A stretch of DNA of 64,000 nt from Albidovulum sp. (GTDB lineage: Bacteria; Pseudomonadota; Alphaproteobacteria; Rhodobacterales; Rhodobacteraceae). The notes below the pieces were generated by a model. That model was not told where the DNA came from and did not search any database. It worked only from the letters and a program-made list of their open reading frames with translations. A program made the translations under genes and the position numbers. Shown here in pieces: positions 8,973-18,823 of this stretch. The stretch lies in assembly GCA_028823855.1 (NCBI GenBank), contig JAPPFL010000052.1, positions 21,846-85,845 on the forward strand, given 5' to 3'. How positions within the stretch are numbered: the stretch's first letter is position 1; each line of letters opens with the position of its first letter.

Positions 8973-10085
8973 TTGCATGACCCCAAGTCTATTTGGGCAA
9001 TCGGATGCATGTCCGGAACGTCGATGGATGCGGTCGACGTAGCGGCGGTGCTGACTGACGGAGAGAGAATCGAGAAGTTCGGCAAGACGTCATTCTTTCC
9101 GTTTGATTCGGAGAATCGCAAGACATTGGCCAATGCCAATGGATGCTGGCCCGGAGATGATCGGGTTTTCGAAGCCGAGCGCGTCGTTGTCTCCGCCCAT
9201 AAGAAAGCGCTGATGGACAACTTCACCGGTTCAGTCATCGGATTCCACGGGCAGACGCTCGCCCACGACCCAGAGAATGGCCGGACGCACCAGGCCGGAG
9301 ACGGGCAAGAGATCGCCGATGCTACGGGAATCGCAACGGTTTGGGATTTTCGGACTCGGGACATGGAGTTGGGAGGGCAGGGCGCTCCGTTGGCGCCGTT
9401 CTTTCATTTCGCTCTTGCGAAATTCCTCGGCGAATATTCTCCCGTTGCATTCCTAAACCTAGGCGGCATCGCCAATGTTTCGTGGGTTGACCCCGCTGCT
9501 TCCGCTCCAGAGAGCAGGGGAGCTTTGTTCGCGTTCGATACGGGACCCGCGAATTCCCTGCTTGACGCACTAATCCAATCGAAAGCGGGTGCTCGCTGCG
9601 ACGACGGCGGAAAGATTTCGAGCTCTGGCAAGGAAAACAGGGAACTACTGGAGAAATTGTTGCAAGCTCCGTATTTTGCCGCAAAAGCTCCTAAATCTCT
9701 GGACCGTGCGCAATTTCTGTATGCGTTGGCGATGCTTGATCACCAGTCTTTAGAAGACTCGGCGGCGACGCTAGCCGAGTTCACCGCTAGGTCGGTTGCC
9801 GAAGGATTTAAATTACTGCCGTCGCTGCCGTCAAAAACAATCGTTACTGGAGGCGGCGTAAAAAATCTTGACGTTATGAGACGGCTTTCGGCGGCGTTGC
9901 CGACCGAATTATTGGACGGTAGTTCCGTCGGATTATCGCCACATGCCCTTGAAGCTCAGGCATTCGCGTACCTTGCCGTACGTGTGATGCGGGGTCTTCC
10001 CATTAGCTCTCCGTCAACAACCGGTTGCTCCGAGCCCGCAATTGGTGCGCGCATAAGCTATCCTTCGAGACGGAAACTCGACTAA
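8973..10085 (+). CDS. anmK: Anhydro-N-acetylmuramic acid kinase
   Basis: Phosphorylates and opens 1,6-anhydro-MurNAc to MurNAc-6-phosphate in peptidoglycan recycling. The 370-residue protein carries the nucleotide-binding signature GCMSGTSMDAVD at 11-22, GFHGQT near 90-95, FLNLGGIANVS near 165-175, FDTGPANSLLD near 189-199 and VTGGGVKNLDVM near 289-300, all diagnostic for AnmK. The start codon is TTG at 8973, preceded by GAGAGGAA; the ATG four bases later is out of frame, so the TTG start follows from the frame. The 3' end is convergent with eno, only 12 bases apart. Confidence 0.95.
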   Translation: MHDPKSIWAIGCMSGTSMDAVDVAAVLTDGERIEKFGKTSFFPFDSENRKTLANANGCWPGDDRVFEAERVVVSAHKKALMDNFTGSVIGFHGQTLAHDPENGRTHQAGDGQEIADATGIATVWDFRTRDMELGGQGAPLAPFFHFALAKFLGEYSPVAFLNLGGIANVSWVDPAASAPESRGALFAFDTGPANSLLDALIQSKAGARCDDGGKISSSGKENRELLEKLLQAPYFAAKAPKSLDRAQFLYALAMLDHQSLEDSAATLAEFTARSVAEGFKLLPSLPSKTIVTGGGVKNLDVMRRLSAALPTELLDGSSVGLSPHALEAQAFAYLAVRVMRGLPISSPSTTGCSEPAIGARISYPSRRKLD

Positions 10086-10097
10086 CGGTTCGTCCGA

Positions 10098-11387
10098 CTA
10101 GCCCTTTAGATTTCCGTAGATCGAATTCGAACCCGGATAGACAGCGGCATCGCCGAGGTCCTCCTCAATTCGAAGCAGCCGGTTGTATTTTGCCGTGCGG
10201 TCGGAACGAGAAAGCGAACCGGCCTTTATCAAGCCGCAGTTCGAACCCACAGCCATGTCGGCTATCGTCGTGTCCTCGGTTTCGCCGGACCGATGCGACA
10301 TGACGGCGGCGAAATTCGACTTTCGCGCCATTTCGAAAATCGTGAGAGTCTCCGAGACAGTGCCAATTTGATTCGGCTTGACAAGAATGGCATTTGCGGA
10401 CTCATTTCTTATTCCCTCGGCGAACCTCTTTGGATTCGTGGCGAAAATGTCGTCGCCTATCAACAGACATTTTTCTCCGAGTTCTTTTGTCAACATTGCC
10501 CATCCTTCCCAATCGTCTTCGGCGCAACCGTCTTCGATGGAGTAGATTGGATAGTCGCGAACCAGGTTGGCGATGTATTCGACGTTTTCTTCCGTGGTGA
10601 AAACTCTGCCTTCGCCGTCCAGGCAGTATTGCCCGTCTTTGAAGTACTCGCTCGAAGCGCAGTCCAAACCCAGGAAAACATCGGATCCGGGGCCGTATCC
10701 GGCACTCTCGATCGATTTCATGACAAAATCCATGGCGACGCGCGTCGATTCGATTTCAGGCGCGAATCCGCCTTCGTCGCCGACCGCCGTCGACAGCCCG
10801 GCCTCGGATAGCGCAGATTTTAGCGCGTTGAATATTTCCGCGCCCATTCTCAGAGCGTCCCGGAACGACTCCGCCGAAAGCGGAACGACCATGAATTCCT
10901 GAATGTCGATCGGGTTGTCGGCGTGCTTTCCTCCATTAATGATGTTCATTAGCGGTATCGGCAGCAATTTTGCGGAGGCGCCGCCAAGATATCTGTAAAG
11001 CGGCAACCCGAAATGATTCGCCGCGGCTTTGGCGGTCGCCAGCGATACGCCCAATATGGCGTTCGCTCCGAGCTTTCGCTTGTTCGGCGTGCCGTCTAGG
11101 CGAATCATGGCGTAGTCGACCTCATCTTGGCAGGAAGCATTCAAGCCGACCAATTCCTTTGCGATTTCTACCTTGACGGATGCCACTGCGGATTGAACGC
11201 CTTTGCCGAAATAACGATCGGCATCGCCGTCGCGAATCTCGATAGCTTCATGGGCGCCCGTCGAAGCGCCAGACGGAACCGATGCGCGTCCTGACGACCC
11301 GTCTTCCAGAACGACTTCAACTTCCACGGTCGGGCAACCGCGACTGTCGAGAATCTCGCGCGCCCTTACTCCGCTGATCTTGCTCAT
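10098..11387 (-). CDS. eno: Enolase
   Basis: Interconverts 2-phosphoglycerate and phosphoenolpyruvate in glycolysis and gluconeogenesis. The 429-residue protein matches the family length. It has the N-terminal [19 protein letters not shown], the mobile loop [13 protein letters not shown] (about 37-49), the metal-binding region [14 protein letters not shown], the catalytic-lysine segment [14 protein letters not shown] and the C-terminal [17 protein letters not shown]. No deviation from an active enolase is seen. The fur-type gene ends just upstream of its start on the same strand (16-base gap), so the two may be co-transcribed. Confidence 0.98.
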   Translation of the reverse strand: MSKISGVRAREILDSRGCPTVEVEVVLEDGSSGRASVPSGASTGAHEAIEIRDGDADRYFGKGVQSAVASVKVEIAKELVGLNASCQDEVDYAMIRLDGTPNKRKLGANAILGVSLATAKAAANHFGLPLYRYLGGASAKLLPIPLMNIINGGKHADNPIDIQEFMVVPLSAESFRDALRMGAEIFNALKSALSEAGLSTAVGDEGGFAPEIESTRVAMDFVMKSIESAGYGPGSDVFLGLDCASSEYFKDGQYCLDGEGRVFTTEENVEYIANLVRDYPIYSIEDGCAEDDWEGWAMLTKELGEKCLLIGDDIFATNPKRFAEGIRNESANAILVKPNQIGTVSETLTIFEMARKSNFAAVMSHRSGETEDTTIADMAVGSNCGLIKAGSLSRSDRTAKYNRLLRIEEDLGDAAVYPGSNSIYGNLKG

Positions 11388-11403
11388 GGCAATGTTCCCA
11401 AAT

Positions 11404-11817
11404 TTACCGTTTGTCGTCCTTCACGCCATAAAGCTCCAGCCTGTGGCCTTTCAGAACGAAGCCGAGTCTGCTAGCAATTCTCATCTGCAATTTTTCAATT
11501 TCTTCGTCGTAAAACTCGATGACTTCGCCACTGTGCAAATCAATCAAATGATCATGATGATCGCGTTCCGCGTCCTCGTAGCGCGTCCGGCCATCCTGGA
11601 ATTCGCGCTTTTTCAGGATTCCCGATTCTTCAAATAGCTTTACTGTCCTGTATACGGTCGCGATGGATATTCCCGGATCAATTTTCACCGCTCGTTCATA
11701 GAGTTCGTCTACGGCAGGGTGATCGGCGGAATCTTCCAGCACCTTGGCGACGACGCGCCGCTGATCGGTTAGTCGCAATCCCTGCGACTCGCATCGCGCG
11801 ATGATGGATTCCACCAT
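11404..11817 (-). CDS. fur: Fur-family metal-responsive regulator
   Basis: A 137-residue ferric uptake regulator family protein: a winged-helix DNA-binding half (residues about 1-82, with [15 protein letters not shown] and [17 protein letters not shown]) followed by a dimerisation and metal-binding half with HHDHLID at 87-93 and HRLELYG at the C-terminus. The CxxC pairs of zinc-structured Fur proteins are absent, which is common in alphaproteobacterial Fur/Mur. Whether it senses iron, manganese or haem status is therefore not decidable here. It is upstream of, and co-directional with, eno. A lone iron-binding protein gene at about 47 kb is a conceivable target. Confidence 0.9.
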   Translation of the reverse strand: MVESIIARCESQGLRLTDQRRVVAKVLEDSADHPAVDELYERAVKIDPGISIATVYRTVKLFEESGILKKREFQDGRTRYEDAERDHHDHLIDLHSGEVIEFYDEEIEKLQMRIASRLGFVLKGHRLELYGVKDDKR

Positions 11818-12454
11818 TGTTATTGCTCCGAAGACGCTCGCCGGTCCTTATAACGTTTGCCCTGCCAAGTGAAGCAAATTCGGCTGCGGATACTATTTGG
11901 CTTCGCGGATCGGGAATTTTTCAATGCGCGAAACAGCCTAAACCAAGCCTGTCGGGCTATTGAGTCGGTATTGGGCGGCGAAAGAGTATTTTGCGATTTA
12001 AGGGCTCCTTCATCTTGCAGGATGCAGTCCAAACTCGGAAAGATGGTACGAGACATGCCCCGATTCGGCTTTCTCAATTGGCGCTCCAATAACGGTTGTC
12101 GGAAGAAACTGCGATTTGCGTGAAACCGCGCGGCGTAGGCCCGGGGAACGAATTTTGTTTTCGATACTCCGAATGAATCTTGGTGGAATTAGGACTATTG
12201 GCGCTCGAATTCTGGCGCCAAGTAGTTGATTGTTTTAATCAATCCAATTTTCCGGAAATATCGAGCGTTGTCCGAATGATACCGGCAAGCCGGAACTCGA
12301 ACTTCCCTTTGTTCGTTGGTTTGGCCGCAGTTGCCGTTGAATGTCCTCCAAACTAATGACAAAGTGAGCGGTTCGTGATTTTCGATGGGCGGGAATCCGT
12401 TCTTCCTGCCTTTGAACGGAACGGAACGGAAAACGGAACAAACATGAGGACATA
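11818..12454. other. Spacer upstream of peptide ABC operon
   Basis: About 640 bases between divergent fur and the ABC operon. No gene is recognised. Near its end, at about 12415-12441, the heptamer-like unit ACGGAAC recurs four times, the first three in tandem, directly ahead of the ribosome site of the binding-protein gene; this may be an operator or chance. Confidence 0.35.
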
Positions 12455-14116
12455 ATGATACAATTAAATTGGCGTACCGGTATCGCTGGACTATTTGCGG
12501 GGACGGGCATCGCGCTTTCGATGACCGCCTCTTCTCTGGCGCAAGAGATCAATAATCCGGGCTTGCTTGTCCATGCGGCGGACGACGAACCCACCACTCT
12601 AGATCCCGCTCAAGTTGAGCCCGGCGAGGGCGGGGAGACAGTGATCCTGCAGGTTTACGACCGGCTGCTTGATATTGGACCGGCATCGCCCGAGCTAATC
12701 CCGTCGCTGGCGACGAAGGTGCCGAGCACCGACAACGGCCTCATTTCGGAAGACGGAATGATCTATACGTTTCCAATCAGAGGCGGCGTGATATTTCACG
12801 ACGGTTCTGAATTGACGGCGCATGACGTAAAATATTCGTGGGACCGCGCGATGGCGATGGATCTCCCGGAAGGCAATGCCGGCGCGCTAATCGATGCGAT
12901 AGACTCAACGGATGTTGTCGACGACTATACATTCCGCGTCGCGCTGAAAGAGCCAAGCGCAAGTTTTTTGAACTCTGTTGTCGTATCGATGGTCGCCTCG
13001 ATCGTGAGCGAGGATGCCGTCGAAGCAAATGGCGGAATCCAGGCTGGTTCTCCAAATACGTTTATGGCCGGAAATATGGTCGGAACCGGTCCTTACAAGT
13101 TCGCGGCCTGGAATCGCAATGAAAATATCCAGCTCGAAGTTTTCGACGCGTATTGGGGCGACAACGCCAACCTAGACGTTCGCATCGAAATAGGGGGCGA
13201 CCCGGATGTTCGGGTTTTAGGACTAAGGGCCGGGGAGTTCGATACGGTCGAAACGGACCCGTCCTTTATTGCCGATCTTGAAGGCGCGGAAGGCGTAACG
13301 ATCTATAGCGGCGGCCTGTTGCTAGAGCCTCTCCACATTGGCTTCAATCTGAACATTCCAGAGTCGGCTTTGCCGGACGAGGATACAATTCCGGCGAACT
13401 TTTTCCATGATCCCAGGGTCCGGCAGGCATTTAACTACGCGTTCGACTACGAAGCTTTTCTGAATGGCCCGCTTGCCGGATACGGCGAATTCAATTCTCA
13501 CTACATTCCAATCGGAATATTCGGCCACGATGAAAACGCGCCTCGCTTTGCGGCGCAGGACCTGGCAAAGGCCGAGGAATTGTTCCGCGACGCGGGCTAT
13601 TGGGACGAAGGATTTTCGGTATCGGTGATAACCGAGGAAGGCAACCTCTTCGCCTTGATGTGCCTGGTTCTCAAGGACTCGATAGAAAAGCTCAATCCGA
13701 AGTTCCGCATCAACGTACTCGCCGTAGCGGAGTCGGTATTTGACGACGCGCACTCGCAAAATCCCTTGGAATATGCCATGTGGGCAAAGAACGCCGACCC
13801 GGCGGCTGACCCTGACTTCTACATGCAAGCCTATATCCATCCGGATGGGGAGTGGGGCGAAGTCCACGGATTTTCAAACGGTTACCGCGACGGCGAGGCG
13901 GTTGCGAGCTTGATTGACCAGGCCGCGGTGGAACTTGATCCCGGAAAGCGCGCGGCCATTTATTCCGAGCTGCAAACTCTTCTCTACGAAGATCCCATGT
14001 GGCTGATTGCCGCGCAAGAAGGCGTAGTCATGGCGCATCGCGATTGGCTAAAAGGTTTTGCCATGCAACCACTTTGGCCTCGTCCTAGTTTGAAGTTCGC
14101 CCTATTCAACAAGTGA
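12455..14116 (+). CDS. Family 5 extracellular solute-binding protein of a peptide/opine-type ABC importer
   Basis: Periplasmic binding protein of the DppA/OppA type (SBP_bac_5), 553 residues. The N-terminal signal peptide (about 1-30, ending SSLAQ) precedes the mature family start LLVHAADDEPTTLDPAQ. Other landmarks are ILQVYDRLLDIG, YTFPIRGGVIFHDGSELTAHDVKYSWDR (the family signature) and GTGPYKFAAW. GAGGA lies six bases before the ATG. It heads a five-gene transporter set, and a strong hairpin just after its stop separates it from the permeases, which usually keeps the binding protein the most abundant product. The substrate could be peptide, opine, nickel chelate or another compound; the downstream hydrolase hints at an acylated or esterified compound. 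Confidence 0.92.
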   Translation: MIQLNWRTGIAGLFAGTGIALSMTASSLAQEINNPGLLVHAADDEPTTLDPAQVEPGEGGETVILQVYDRLLDIGPASPELIPSLATKVPSTDNGLISEDGMIYTFPIRGGVIFHDGSELTAHDVKYSWDRAMAMDLPEGNAGALIDAIDSTDVVDDYTFRVALKEPSASFLNSVVVSMVASIVSEDAVEANGGIQAGSPNTFMAGNMVGTGPYKFAAWNRNENIQLEVFDAYWGDNANLDVRIEIGGDPDVRVLGLRAGEFDTVETDPSFIADLEGAEGVTIYSGGLLLEPLHIGFNLNIPESALPDEDTIPANFFHDPRVRQAFNYAFDYEAFLNGPLAGYGEFNSHYIPIGIFGHDENAPRFAAQDLAKAEELFRDAGYWDEGFSVSVITEEGNLFALMCLVLKDSIEKLNPKFRINVLAVAESVFDDAHSQNPLEYAMWAKNADPAADPDFYMQAYIHPDGEWGEVHGFSNGYRDGEAVASLIDQAAVELDPGKRAAIYSELQTLLYEDPMWLIAAQEGVVMAHRDWLKGFAMQPLWPRPSLKFALFNK

Positions 14117-14144
14117 ACTAGGCAAGACTAAGCATCAAAAATTA

Positions 14145-14169
14145 TGCGAGCCCGACCAACGGGCTCGCA
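14145..14169 (+). promoter_or_regulatory. Intercistronic hairpin after binding-protein gene
   Basis: Perfect 9-bp stem TGCGAGCCC / GGGCTCGCA with the 7-base loop GACCAAC, 28 bases after the binding-protein stop and about 18 before the permease start. There is no U-run. This is the position of mRNA-stabilising or partially terminating hairpins commonly seen after binding-protein genes. Confidence 0.6.
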
Positions 14170-14186
14170 AACCTCAGGAGTTCCTG

Positions 14187-15200
14187 ATGCAGCTTCGCGA
14201 CTATATTTTGCGGCGTGTCATTATTTTGCCAATCCTAATTTTAGGCGTCTCCATTATAGTTTTTGTCCTGACGCGAGTTGGCGGATCGCCCATCGGCATA
14301 TACCTAAGCCACGAGATGACGCCGGACGAGGTAGCCCAGATTGAGGCGCGGTTTAACCTCGATCAGCCGGTATGGGTTCAGTATATCTACTGGGCGCGAG
14401 GTATCTTTCAGGGCGATTTCGGCTGGTCGGGCGTCGCGGCCGCCCCCGTTACCGATGTCTTCCCGAACAAGCTTGCGGCGACGATGGAATTGGCTATTGC
14501 TTCGGGGCTTGTCGCCGTTTTTCTGGGAATATCGCTTGGGACTTATGCCGGAGCGCGCCGAAATCGATTGCCCGACCATGCGACTCGCATCGTCGCGGTT
14601 AGCGGAGCCAGTCTGCCGCAGTTTTGGTTCGGCATATTACTGCTCATAGTATTTTGGGCGAATCTAGGTCTCGCGCCGATCGGACGCAGCGATGCATCGA
14701 TCTGGAGCTCGATTTCCCACCCCACGGGCATCTATACCGTCGATGCGATTCTCGCCGGTAGCATATCGGCATTTTGGGATGCGATCTGGCATCTCATCCT
14801 GCCGGCCCTGACTCTCGGATACGGCGCAACCGCGATCATAGCGCGCATGATGCGGTCCTCGCTGGTGGAGGAACTACAGCAAGACTATGTCGACGCCGCT
14901 CGTGCCAAGGGACTTGCGGAACGTATCGTTCTGCGCCGACACGCGCGTCGGAACGCTCTTGTGCCGACGGTAACCGTCATCGGCCTGACTTTCGGGTTCC
15001 TTCTTCAGGGAACGATTACCGTCGAAATCATATTTCGCTGGCCCGGCTTAGGCCGATGGATGGCCGACTCGGTGCTTCGGGGCGATCAGGCTACGCTAAT
15101 GACATACGTGCTGTTCACAAGCGTTCTTTTCCTGCTCGTGAATTTGGTCGTAGATGTGATTTACGCCTACCTAGATCGACGCGTTACGCTGGGAAAGTGA
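14187..15200 (+). CDS. ABC transporter permease, DppB type
   Basis: First inner-membrane subunit of the importer, 337 residues. It begins with the classic DppB N-terminus (MQLRDYILRRVIILPILILG), has six or so hydrophobic segments and a periplasmic loop containing FNLDQPVWVQYIYW. The ATPase-docking EAA loop lies near DYVDAARAKGL (about residues 232-242) and continues with HARRNALVPTVTVIG. GTITVEIIFRWPGLG follows as in the family. CAGGAG upstream of the ATG serves as ribosome site. The next permease begins two bases after its stop. Confidence 0.93.
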   Translation: MQLRDYILRRVIILPILILGVSIIVFVLTRVGGSPIGIYLSHEMTPDEVAQIEARFNLDQPVWVQYIYWARGIFQGDFGWSGVAAAPVTDVFPNKLAATMELAIASGLVAVFLGISLGTYAGARRNRLPDHATRIVAVSGASLPQFWFGILLLIVFWANLGLAPIGRSDASIWSSISHPTGIYTVDAILAGSISAFWDAIWHLILPALTLGYGATAIIARMMRSSLVEELQQDYVDAARAKGLAERIVLRRHARRNALVPTVTVIGLTFGFLLQGTITVEIIFRWPGLGRWMADSVLRGDQATLMTYVLFTSVLFLLVNLVVDVIYAYLDRRVTLGK

Positions 15201-15201
15201 C

Positions 15202-16137
15202 ATGACGGAATCCTACAAGCCTTCGCTACAGCCTTGGCAATCGGGAGAAGCGCGAGAATCGGCACTCCGCGTCCGACTCAACAGATTCATGGGCTTGATC
15301 CAGCGGCTGGTTTCAAATCCGACTACGGTCATGGGACTTGCCGTAATCGTCTCGATGATCGGCATCGCGATCTTCGCGCCCTGGATCGCAGAGCCGAATT
15401 TTCCCGACCCGTATCAGATGCCAAGAGACTGGGGGGCCGTTCGCAAGCCGCCGGGTACTCCGGGGCATATACTCGGCACGACCAATGTAGGCGGCGATGT
15501 ATTCTACGGCGTTATCTGGGGCAGCCGGAAATCGCTGCAACTGTCCTTGATGGTGGTGGGATCGACTGTCGTAATCGGAACTATCATAGGATCGCTAGCC
15601 GGCCTGCTCGGCGGCTGGGTAGACGAAGTGCTAATGCGCATTGTCGACGTATTCCTTTCGATCCCTGAACTGATCTTTGCGCTGGCAATTGCGGCAGTGC
15701 TCGGGCCGTCCTTCACGAATATTGTCTTCGCGCTCTCGGTCGTTCTTTGGGTGAAATACGCTCGAATCATGCGGGCCCAAGTGATTCAAACAAAGCAAAA
15801 CGAATACGTCGACGCCGCTAGAGTCATCGGCGATTCAAAGCTTAACATCTATCTGCGCGACATTTTGCCGAATTCGATAACGCCAGTAACTGTGCAGGCC
15901 ACGCTTGACATGGGAAACGTCGTGCTCATCGGGGCAACGTTGTCCTTCATCGGATTGAGCGAGGCGGGAATTGCTGAATGGGGCGTTCTGGTGTCCGAAG
16001 GCCAGGCCGGAATCGCTTCGGGGCGCTGGTGGGCTTCGACATTTCCCGGGCTGATGATATTTCTTTGGGCTTTGGCGTTCAATCTCGTCGGCGACGGGCT
16101 GCGCGATGCTTTGGATCCTAGGACAGAGGGCCGGTAA
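15202..16137 (+). CDS. ABC transporter permease, DppC type
   Basis: Second membrane subunit, 311 residues. It has a cytoplasmic N-terminal segment, a first transmembrane helix (TVMGLAVIVSMIGIAIFAPWI), the DppC signature HILGTTNVGGDVFYGVIWGSRKSLQLSL, and the EAA loop NEYVDAARVIGDSKLNIYLRDILPNS. The periplasmic linker between helix 1 and the GTTNVGGD motif is somewhat long and starts EPNFPDPYQM. The stop TAA shares its last base with the ATG of the first ATPase, so translation is coupled. Confidence 0.93.
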   Translation: MTESYKPSLQPWQSGEARESALRVRLNRFMGLIQRLVSNPTTVMGLAVIVSMIGIAIFAPWIAEPNFPDPYQMPRDWGAVRKPPGTPGHILGTTNVGGDVFYGVIWGSRKSLQLSLMVVGSTVVIGTIIGSLAGLLGGWVDEVLMRIVDVFLSIPELIFALAIAAVLGPSFTNIVFALSVVLWVKYARIMRAQVIQTKQNEYVDAARVIGDSKLNIYLRDILPNSITPVTVQATLDMGNVVLIGATLSFIGLSEAGIAEWGVLVSEGQAGIASGRWWASTFPGLMIFLWALAFNLVGDGLRDALDPRTEGR

Positions 16138-17450
16138 TGCAGCCTGTCGATCAAGAAAAGGCTGTTCAGGCCCGGCCGCGTCCTGCGTCGGTGGCTTCAG
16201 TACGGAATCTTCGGGTTTACTTTCAATCCAAGCGCGGCATGGTTCACGCAGTCGACGGCGTTAGTTTCGATATTTATGACGGCGAGACTCTTGGCCTCGT
16301 GGGCGAAACCGGCTGCGGCAAAAGCGTTACCGGTCGTTCATTCCTTAAACTGCTGCCTGTGCCACCGGGCAAGATAGCAAGCGGATCCATTCAATTTAAG
16401 CCTCATGCAACCTGCAGAAATTGCGATGGGAATGGCTGCCCGTCCTGCGAGGGTACCGGAAGGCAATCAGCTGCAAATTCGCGCGGCAGGTCGAACGAGA
16501 AAGGGATTCGCGACAGCGTAGATGCCGAAATCGTCGAACTGCTCGAAATCGGACGCGAGGAGATGAGGCGAATTCGGGGCGACCGGATCGCCATGATCTT
16601 CCAGGATCCGGGGAAAGCACTGAATCCGACTCTTCCGATAAGCGAACAGCTGTCGGAAGTTTTCCTACTTCATCGAACATCCGAACTGCTCGAAGCCGCC
16701 GGCCTGCCCGCCAGCACTGGCGGGGCGCTACGCCGGTTCGCGTCGCAAGAACAGCGATTCGGCGACAGTCTGCTAATGGCGCTTCCGCCCAATCGCGCGT
16801 TCAGGAATCGATTAGTCGGCGCGCTGAACAAGATGGTAATCGAGGCGTTGGGAGACACTCAGGTGCCAAACCCGGCGAAACTGATGGCTCGCTATCCGCA
16901 CGAGCTATCCGGCGGAATGAAGCAGCGAGTCATGATCGCGCAGGCGCTGGCGTGCAACCCAGATATTCTAATTGCCGACGAACCGACGACTGCGCTGGAC
17001 GTGACAGTTGAAGCGAGAATCCTGGAGCTAATCAAGGAACTCCAGAAAAAGCGTCGTACAAGCGTGCTTTACATCAGTCACGATCTCTCGCTCGTGCGCA
17101 GGATCTGCGACCGCGTGGCTGTTATGTATGCTGGCAAGGTAGTCGAGATCGGATCTACGGACGCGATCTTTCGGGATCCGCGCCATCCCTATACGCGCGG
17201 CTTAATTTCAGCCGTGCCATCGGCAGGGGCGCGGCGCGGCGAGCTAGCCGCTATTCGCGGCACTGTTCCTGAACTAGTTGACCCCGCGCCGACATGCCGG
17301 TTTGCCGGAAGATGTCCGTTCGAGGCCGACAGCTGTCGACGATTTGAACCTGAACTCAAACCGGTAAGCAACGGCCACGCGGTGGCGTGTTTCATCGATA
17401 GCGCAGCTCCGTCCGGCAGGCAGCCGACATTCCAAAGTGCCGCAGTATGA
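16137..17450 (+). CDS. ABC transporter ATPase, DppD type, with four-cysteine insertion
   Basis: First ATPase subunit, 437 residues against about 330 for DppD. Core motifs are intact: Walker A GETGCGKS at 56-63, Q-loop [10 protein letters not shown] at 155-164, signature LSGGM at 257-261, Walker B ILIADEP at 277-283 and the H-loop His at 315. The C-terminal oligopeptide-transporter domain keeps its cysteines at 387, 393, 400 and 418. Two insertions are unusual. Residues about 88-145 contain CxxCxGxGCxxCxGTG (Cys 93, 96, 101, 104), a DnaJ-like zinc-knuckle pattern placed between Walker A and the Q-loop. Residues about 175-245, before the signature motif, are longer than usual. The gene overlaps both neighbours by a few bases. 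A metal-binding or regulatory role for the knuckle is inference. Confidence 0.92.
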   Translation: MQPVDQEKAVQARPRPASVASVRNLRVYFQSKRGMVHAVDGVSFDIYDGETLGLVGETGCGKSVTGRSFLKLLPVPPGKIASGSIQFKPHATCRNCDGNGCPSCEGTGRQSAANSRGRSNEKGIRDSVDAEIVELLEIGREEMRRIRGDRIAMIFQDPGKALNPTLPISEQLSEVFLLHRTSELLEAAGLPASTGGALRRFASQEQRFGDSLLMALPPNRAFRNRLVGALNKMVIEALGDTQVPNPAKLMARYPHELSGGMKQRVMIAQALACNPDILIADEPTTALDVTVEARILELIKELQKKRRTSVLYISHDLSLVRRICDRVAVMYAGKVVEIGSTDAIFRDPRHPYTRGLISAVPSAGARRGELAAIRGTVPELVDPAPTCRFAGRCPFEADSCRRFEPELKPVSNGHAVACFIDSAAPSGRQPTFQSAAV

Positions 17451-18823
17451 GCGCGGCCTCGCAATTGAATTCCGATCGGTCGCCTCCGGGTTGCCTGGAC
17501 TCTTTGCTTTCAGTCCGAAATGTTCGGAAATATTTTCCGATTCGCGAAGGTGCTTTGCAGCGAATTGTCGGGCACGTTCGAGCCGTCGATGGCGTCAGTT
17601 TCGACATTCGTCGCGGCGAGACCGTCGGGCTAGTAGGGGAAAGCGGATGCGGAAAGACAACTTTGGCGCGATGCGTAAGCGGTTTGACCGACATCACGGG
17701 CGGAGGCATCTATTTCGACCTGCCGCACAAACAGGCTATTCTTCTCGGCCAGCTCTCTTCGCCGAACGCCGAAGGCGGGCCGCTACCCGGACACAAGCAG
17801 GAGCTAGAGAGGATCGACACCGCTCATCGTATAGATCGACTGGAGGGCGAAGCGGGCCGACGATTCCGCCGCAACTGCCAAATGGTTTTCCAAGACAGCT
17901 TTGCTTCATTGAATCCGCGGCACCTGGTCTTCGATCTGGTGAGCCGCCCCCTCCGTGTTTACCGGGAGGCTACTGGTTCGGAATTGACCGAACGAGTCGT
18001 CGAATTGCTGGAACAAGTCGGTCTGGGTAGGCAGCATTTGTATCGCTATCCGCACCAGTTTTCCGGTGGCCAGCGGCAACGAATTTCGATTGCGCGGGCG
18101 CTGGCGCTTAATCCAGAAATCATAGTACTTGACGAACCGACCAGCGCTCTGGACGTTTCAGTCCAGGCGCAGATTCTCAATTTGCTAAACGAGCTGCAGA
18201 GTCAGCGAAACTTGGCATTCCTCTTCGTAACCCACGATCTTTCGGTAATACATCACATGGCAGATCGCGTTGTCGTTATGTATCTGGGCAAAGTTTCCGA
18301 AACGGGCGATACCGGCGAGCTATTCAAGGCACCGCATCATCCCTATACGCGAGCACTAATGGAGGCGAAGCCCGATCTGGAAGACGAGTCGTCAAAGTAC
18401 GAGTTCAAGGGACTTGAGGGCACCGTCCCCGATCCGGCGCGACCGCCGAGAGGCTGCCGATTTCATACGCGCTGCGAATTCGCGACTGAGTCCTGTGGAT
18501 GGGAAATCGACGACATCGTGCGCTGCCTGGAATACGACCCTGCGGCGTTCGAGACGTTAAGCGGCGTTGAGCGGCGATCGGATTTCGACGCGGTGCTGAC
18601 TTTCGACGATGCCAAGTCTGCGAACCGGCTAGCGGAAATGCTTCGTTCGGGCGCGGTTCCGAAGGCGTTGCAAGACTCGCTTTCTAAACTGGAACTGCGC
18701 GACCGGCACGTATCAGTCGCATTCGAAGAGGTCGACGAAGTGCCGCTCACGTCGCGCGGACCCGGCCGAGCTGCCGCCTGCGTGCTCGATCCTTCCGTCA
18801 TTGCTTCAGGGAGGAATGGATGA
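17447..18823 (+). CDS. ABC transporter ATPase, DppF type, enlarged
   Basis: Second ATPase subunit, 458 residues against the usual 320-350. Walker A GESGCGKT at 64-71, Q-loop [11 protein letters not shown] at 148-158, signature FSGGQRQR at 205-212, Walker B EIIVLDEP at 224-231 and H-loop His 263 are intact, so it should hydrolyse ATP. An insertion of about 45 residues sits before the Q-loop (about 92-140). The C-terminal domain starts with the normal cysteines (337, 343, 350), but its last cysteine (445) is displaced by an extra stretch of about 85 residues rich in acidic and alpha-helical sequence. Both ATPases in this operon being enlarged suggests a distinct subfamily. The start overlaps the previous gene by four bases and the end overlaps the hydrolase by four. 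Confidence 0.92.
   Translation: MSAASQLNSDRSPPGCLDSLLSVRNVRKYFPIREGALQRIVGHVRAVDGVSFDIRRGETVGLVGESGCGKTTLARCVSGLTDITGGGIYFDLPHKQAILLGQLSSPNAEGGPLPGHKQELERIDTAHRIDRLEGEAGRRFRRNCQMVFQDSFASLNPRHLVFDLVSRPLRVYREATGSELTERVVELLEQVGLGRQHLYRYPHQFSGGQRQRISIARALALNPEIIVLDEPTSALDVSVQAQILNLLNELQSQRNLAFLFVTHDLSVIHHMADRVVVMYLGKVSETGDTGELFKAPHHPYTRALMEAKPDLEDESSKYEFKGLEGTVPDPARPPRGCRFHTRCEFATESCGWEIDDIVRCLEYDPAAFETLSGVERRSDFDAVLTFDDAKSANRLAEMLRSGAVPKALQDSLSKLELRDRHVSVAFEEVDEVPLTSRGPGRAAACVLDPSVIASGRNG

Noticed and set aside
13322..13867. 181-codon open frame antisense to the peptide-binding protein
   Set aside because: A shadow of a well-supported gene with no recognisable protein features.
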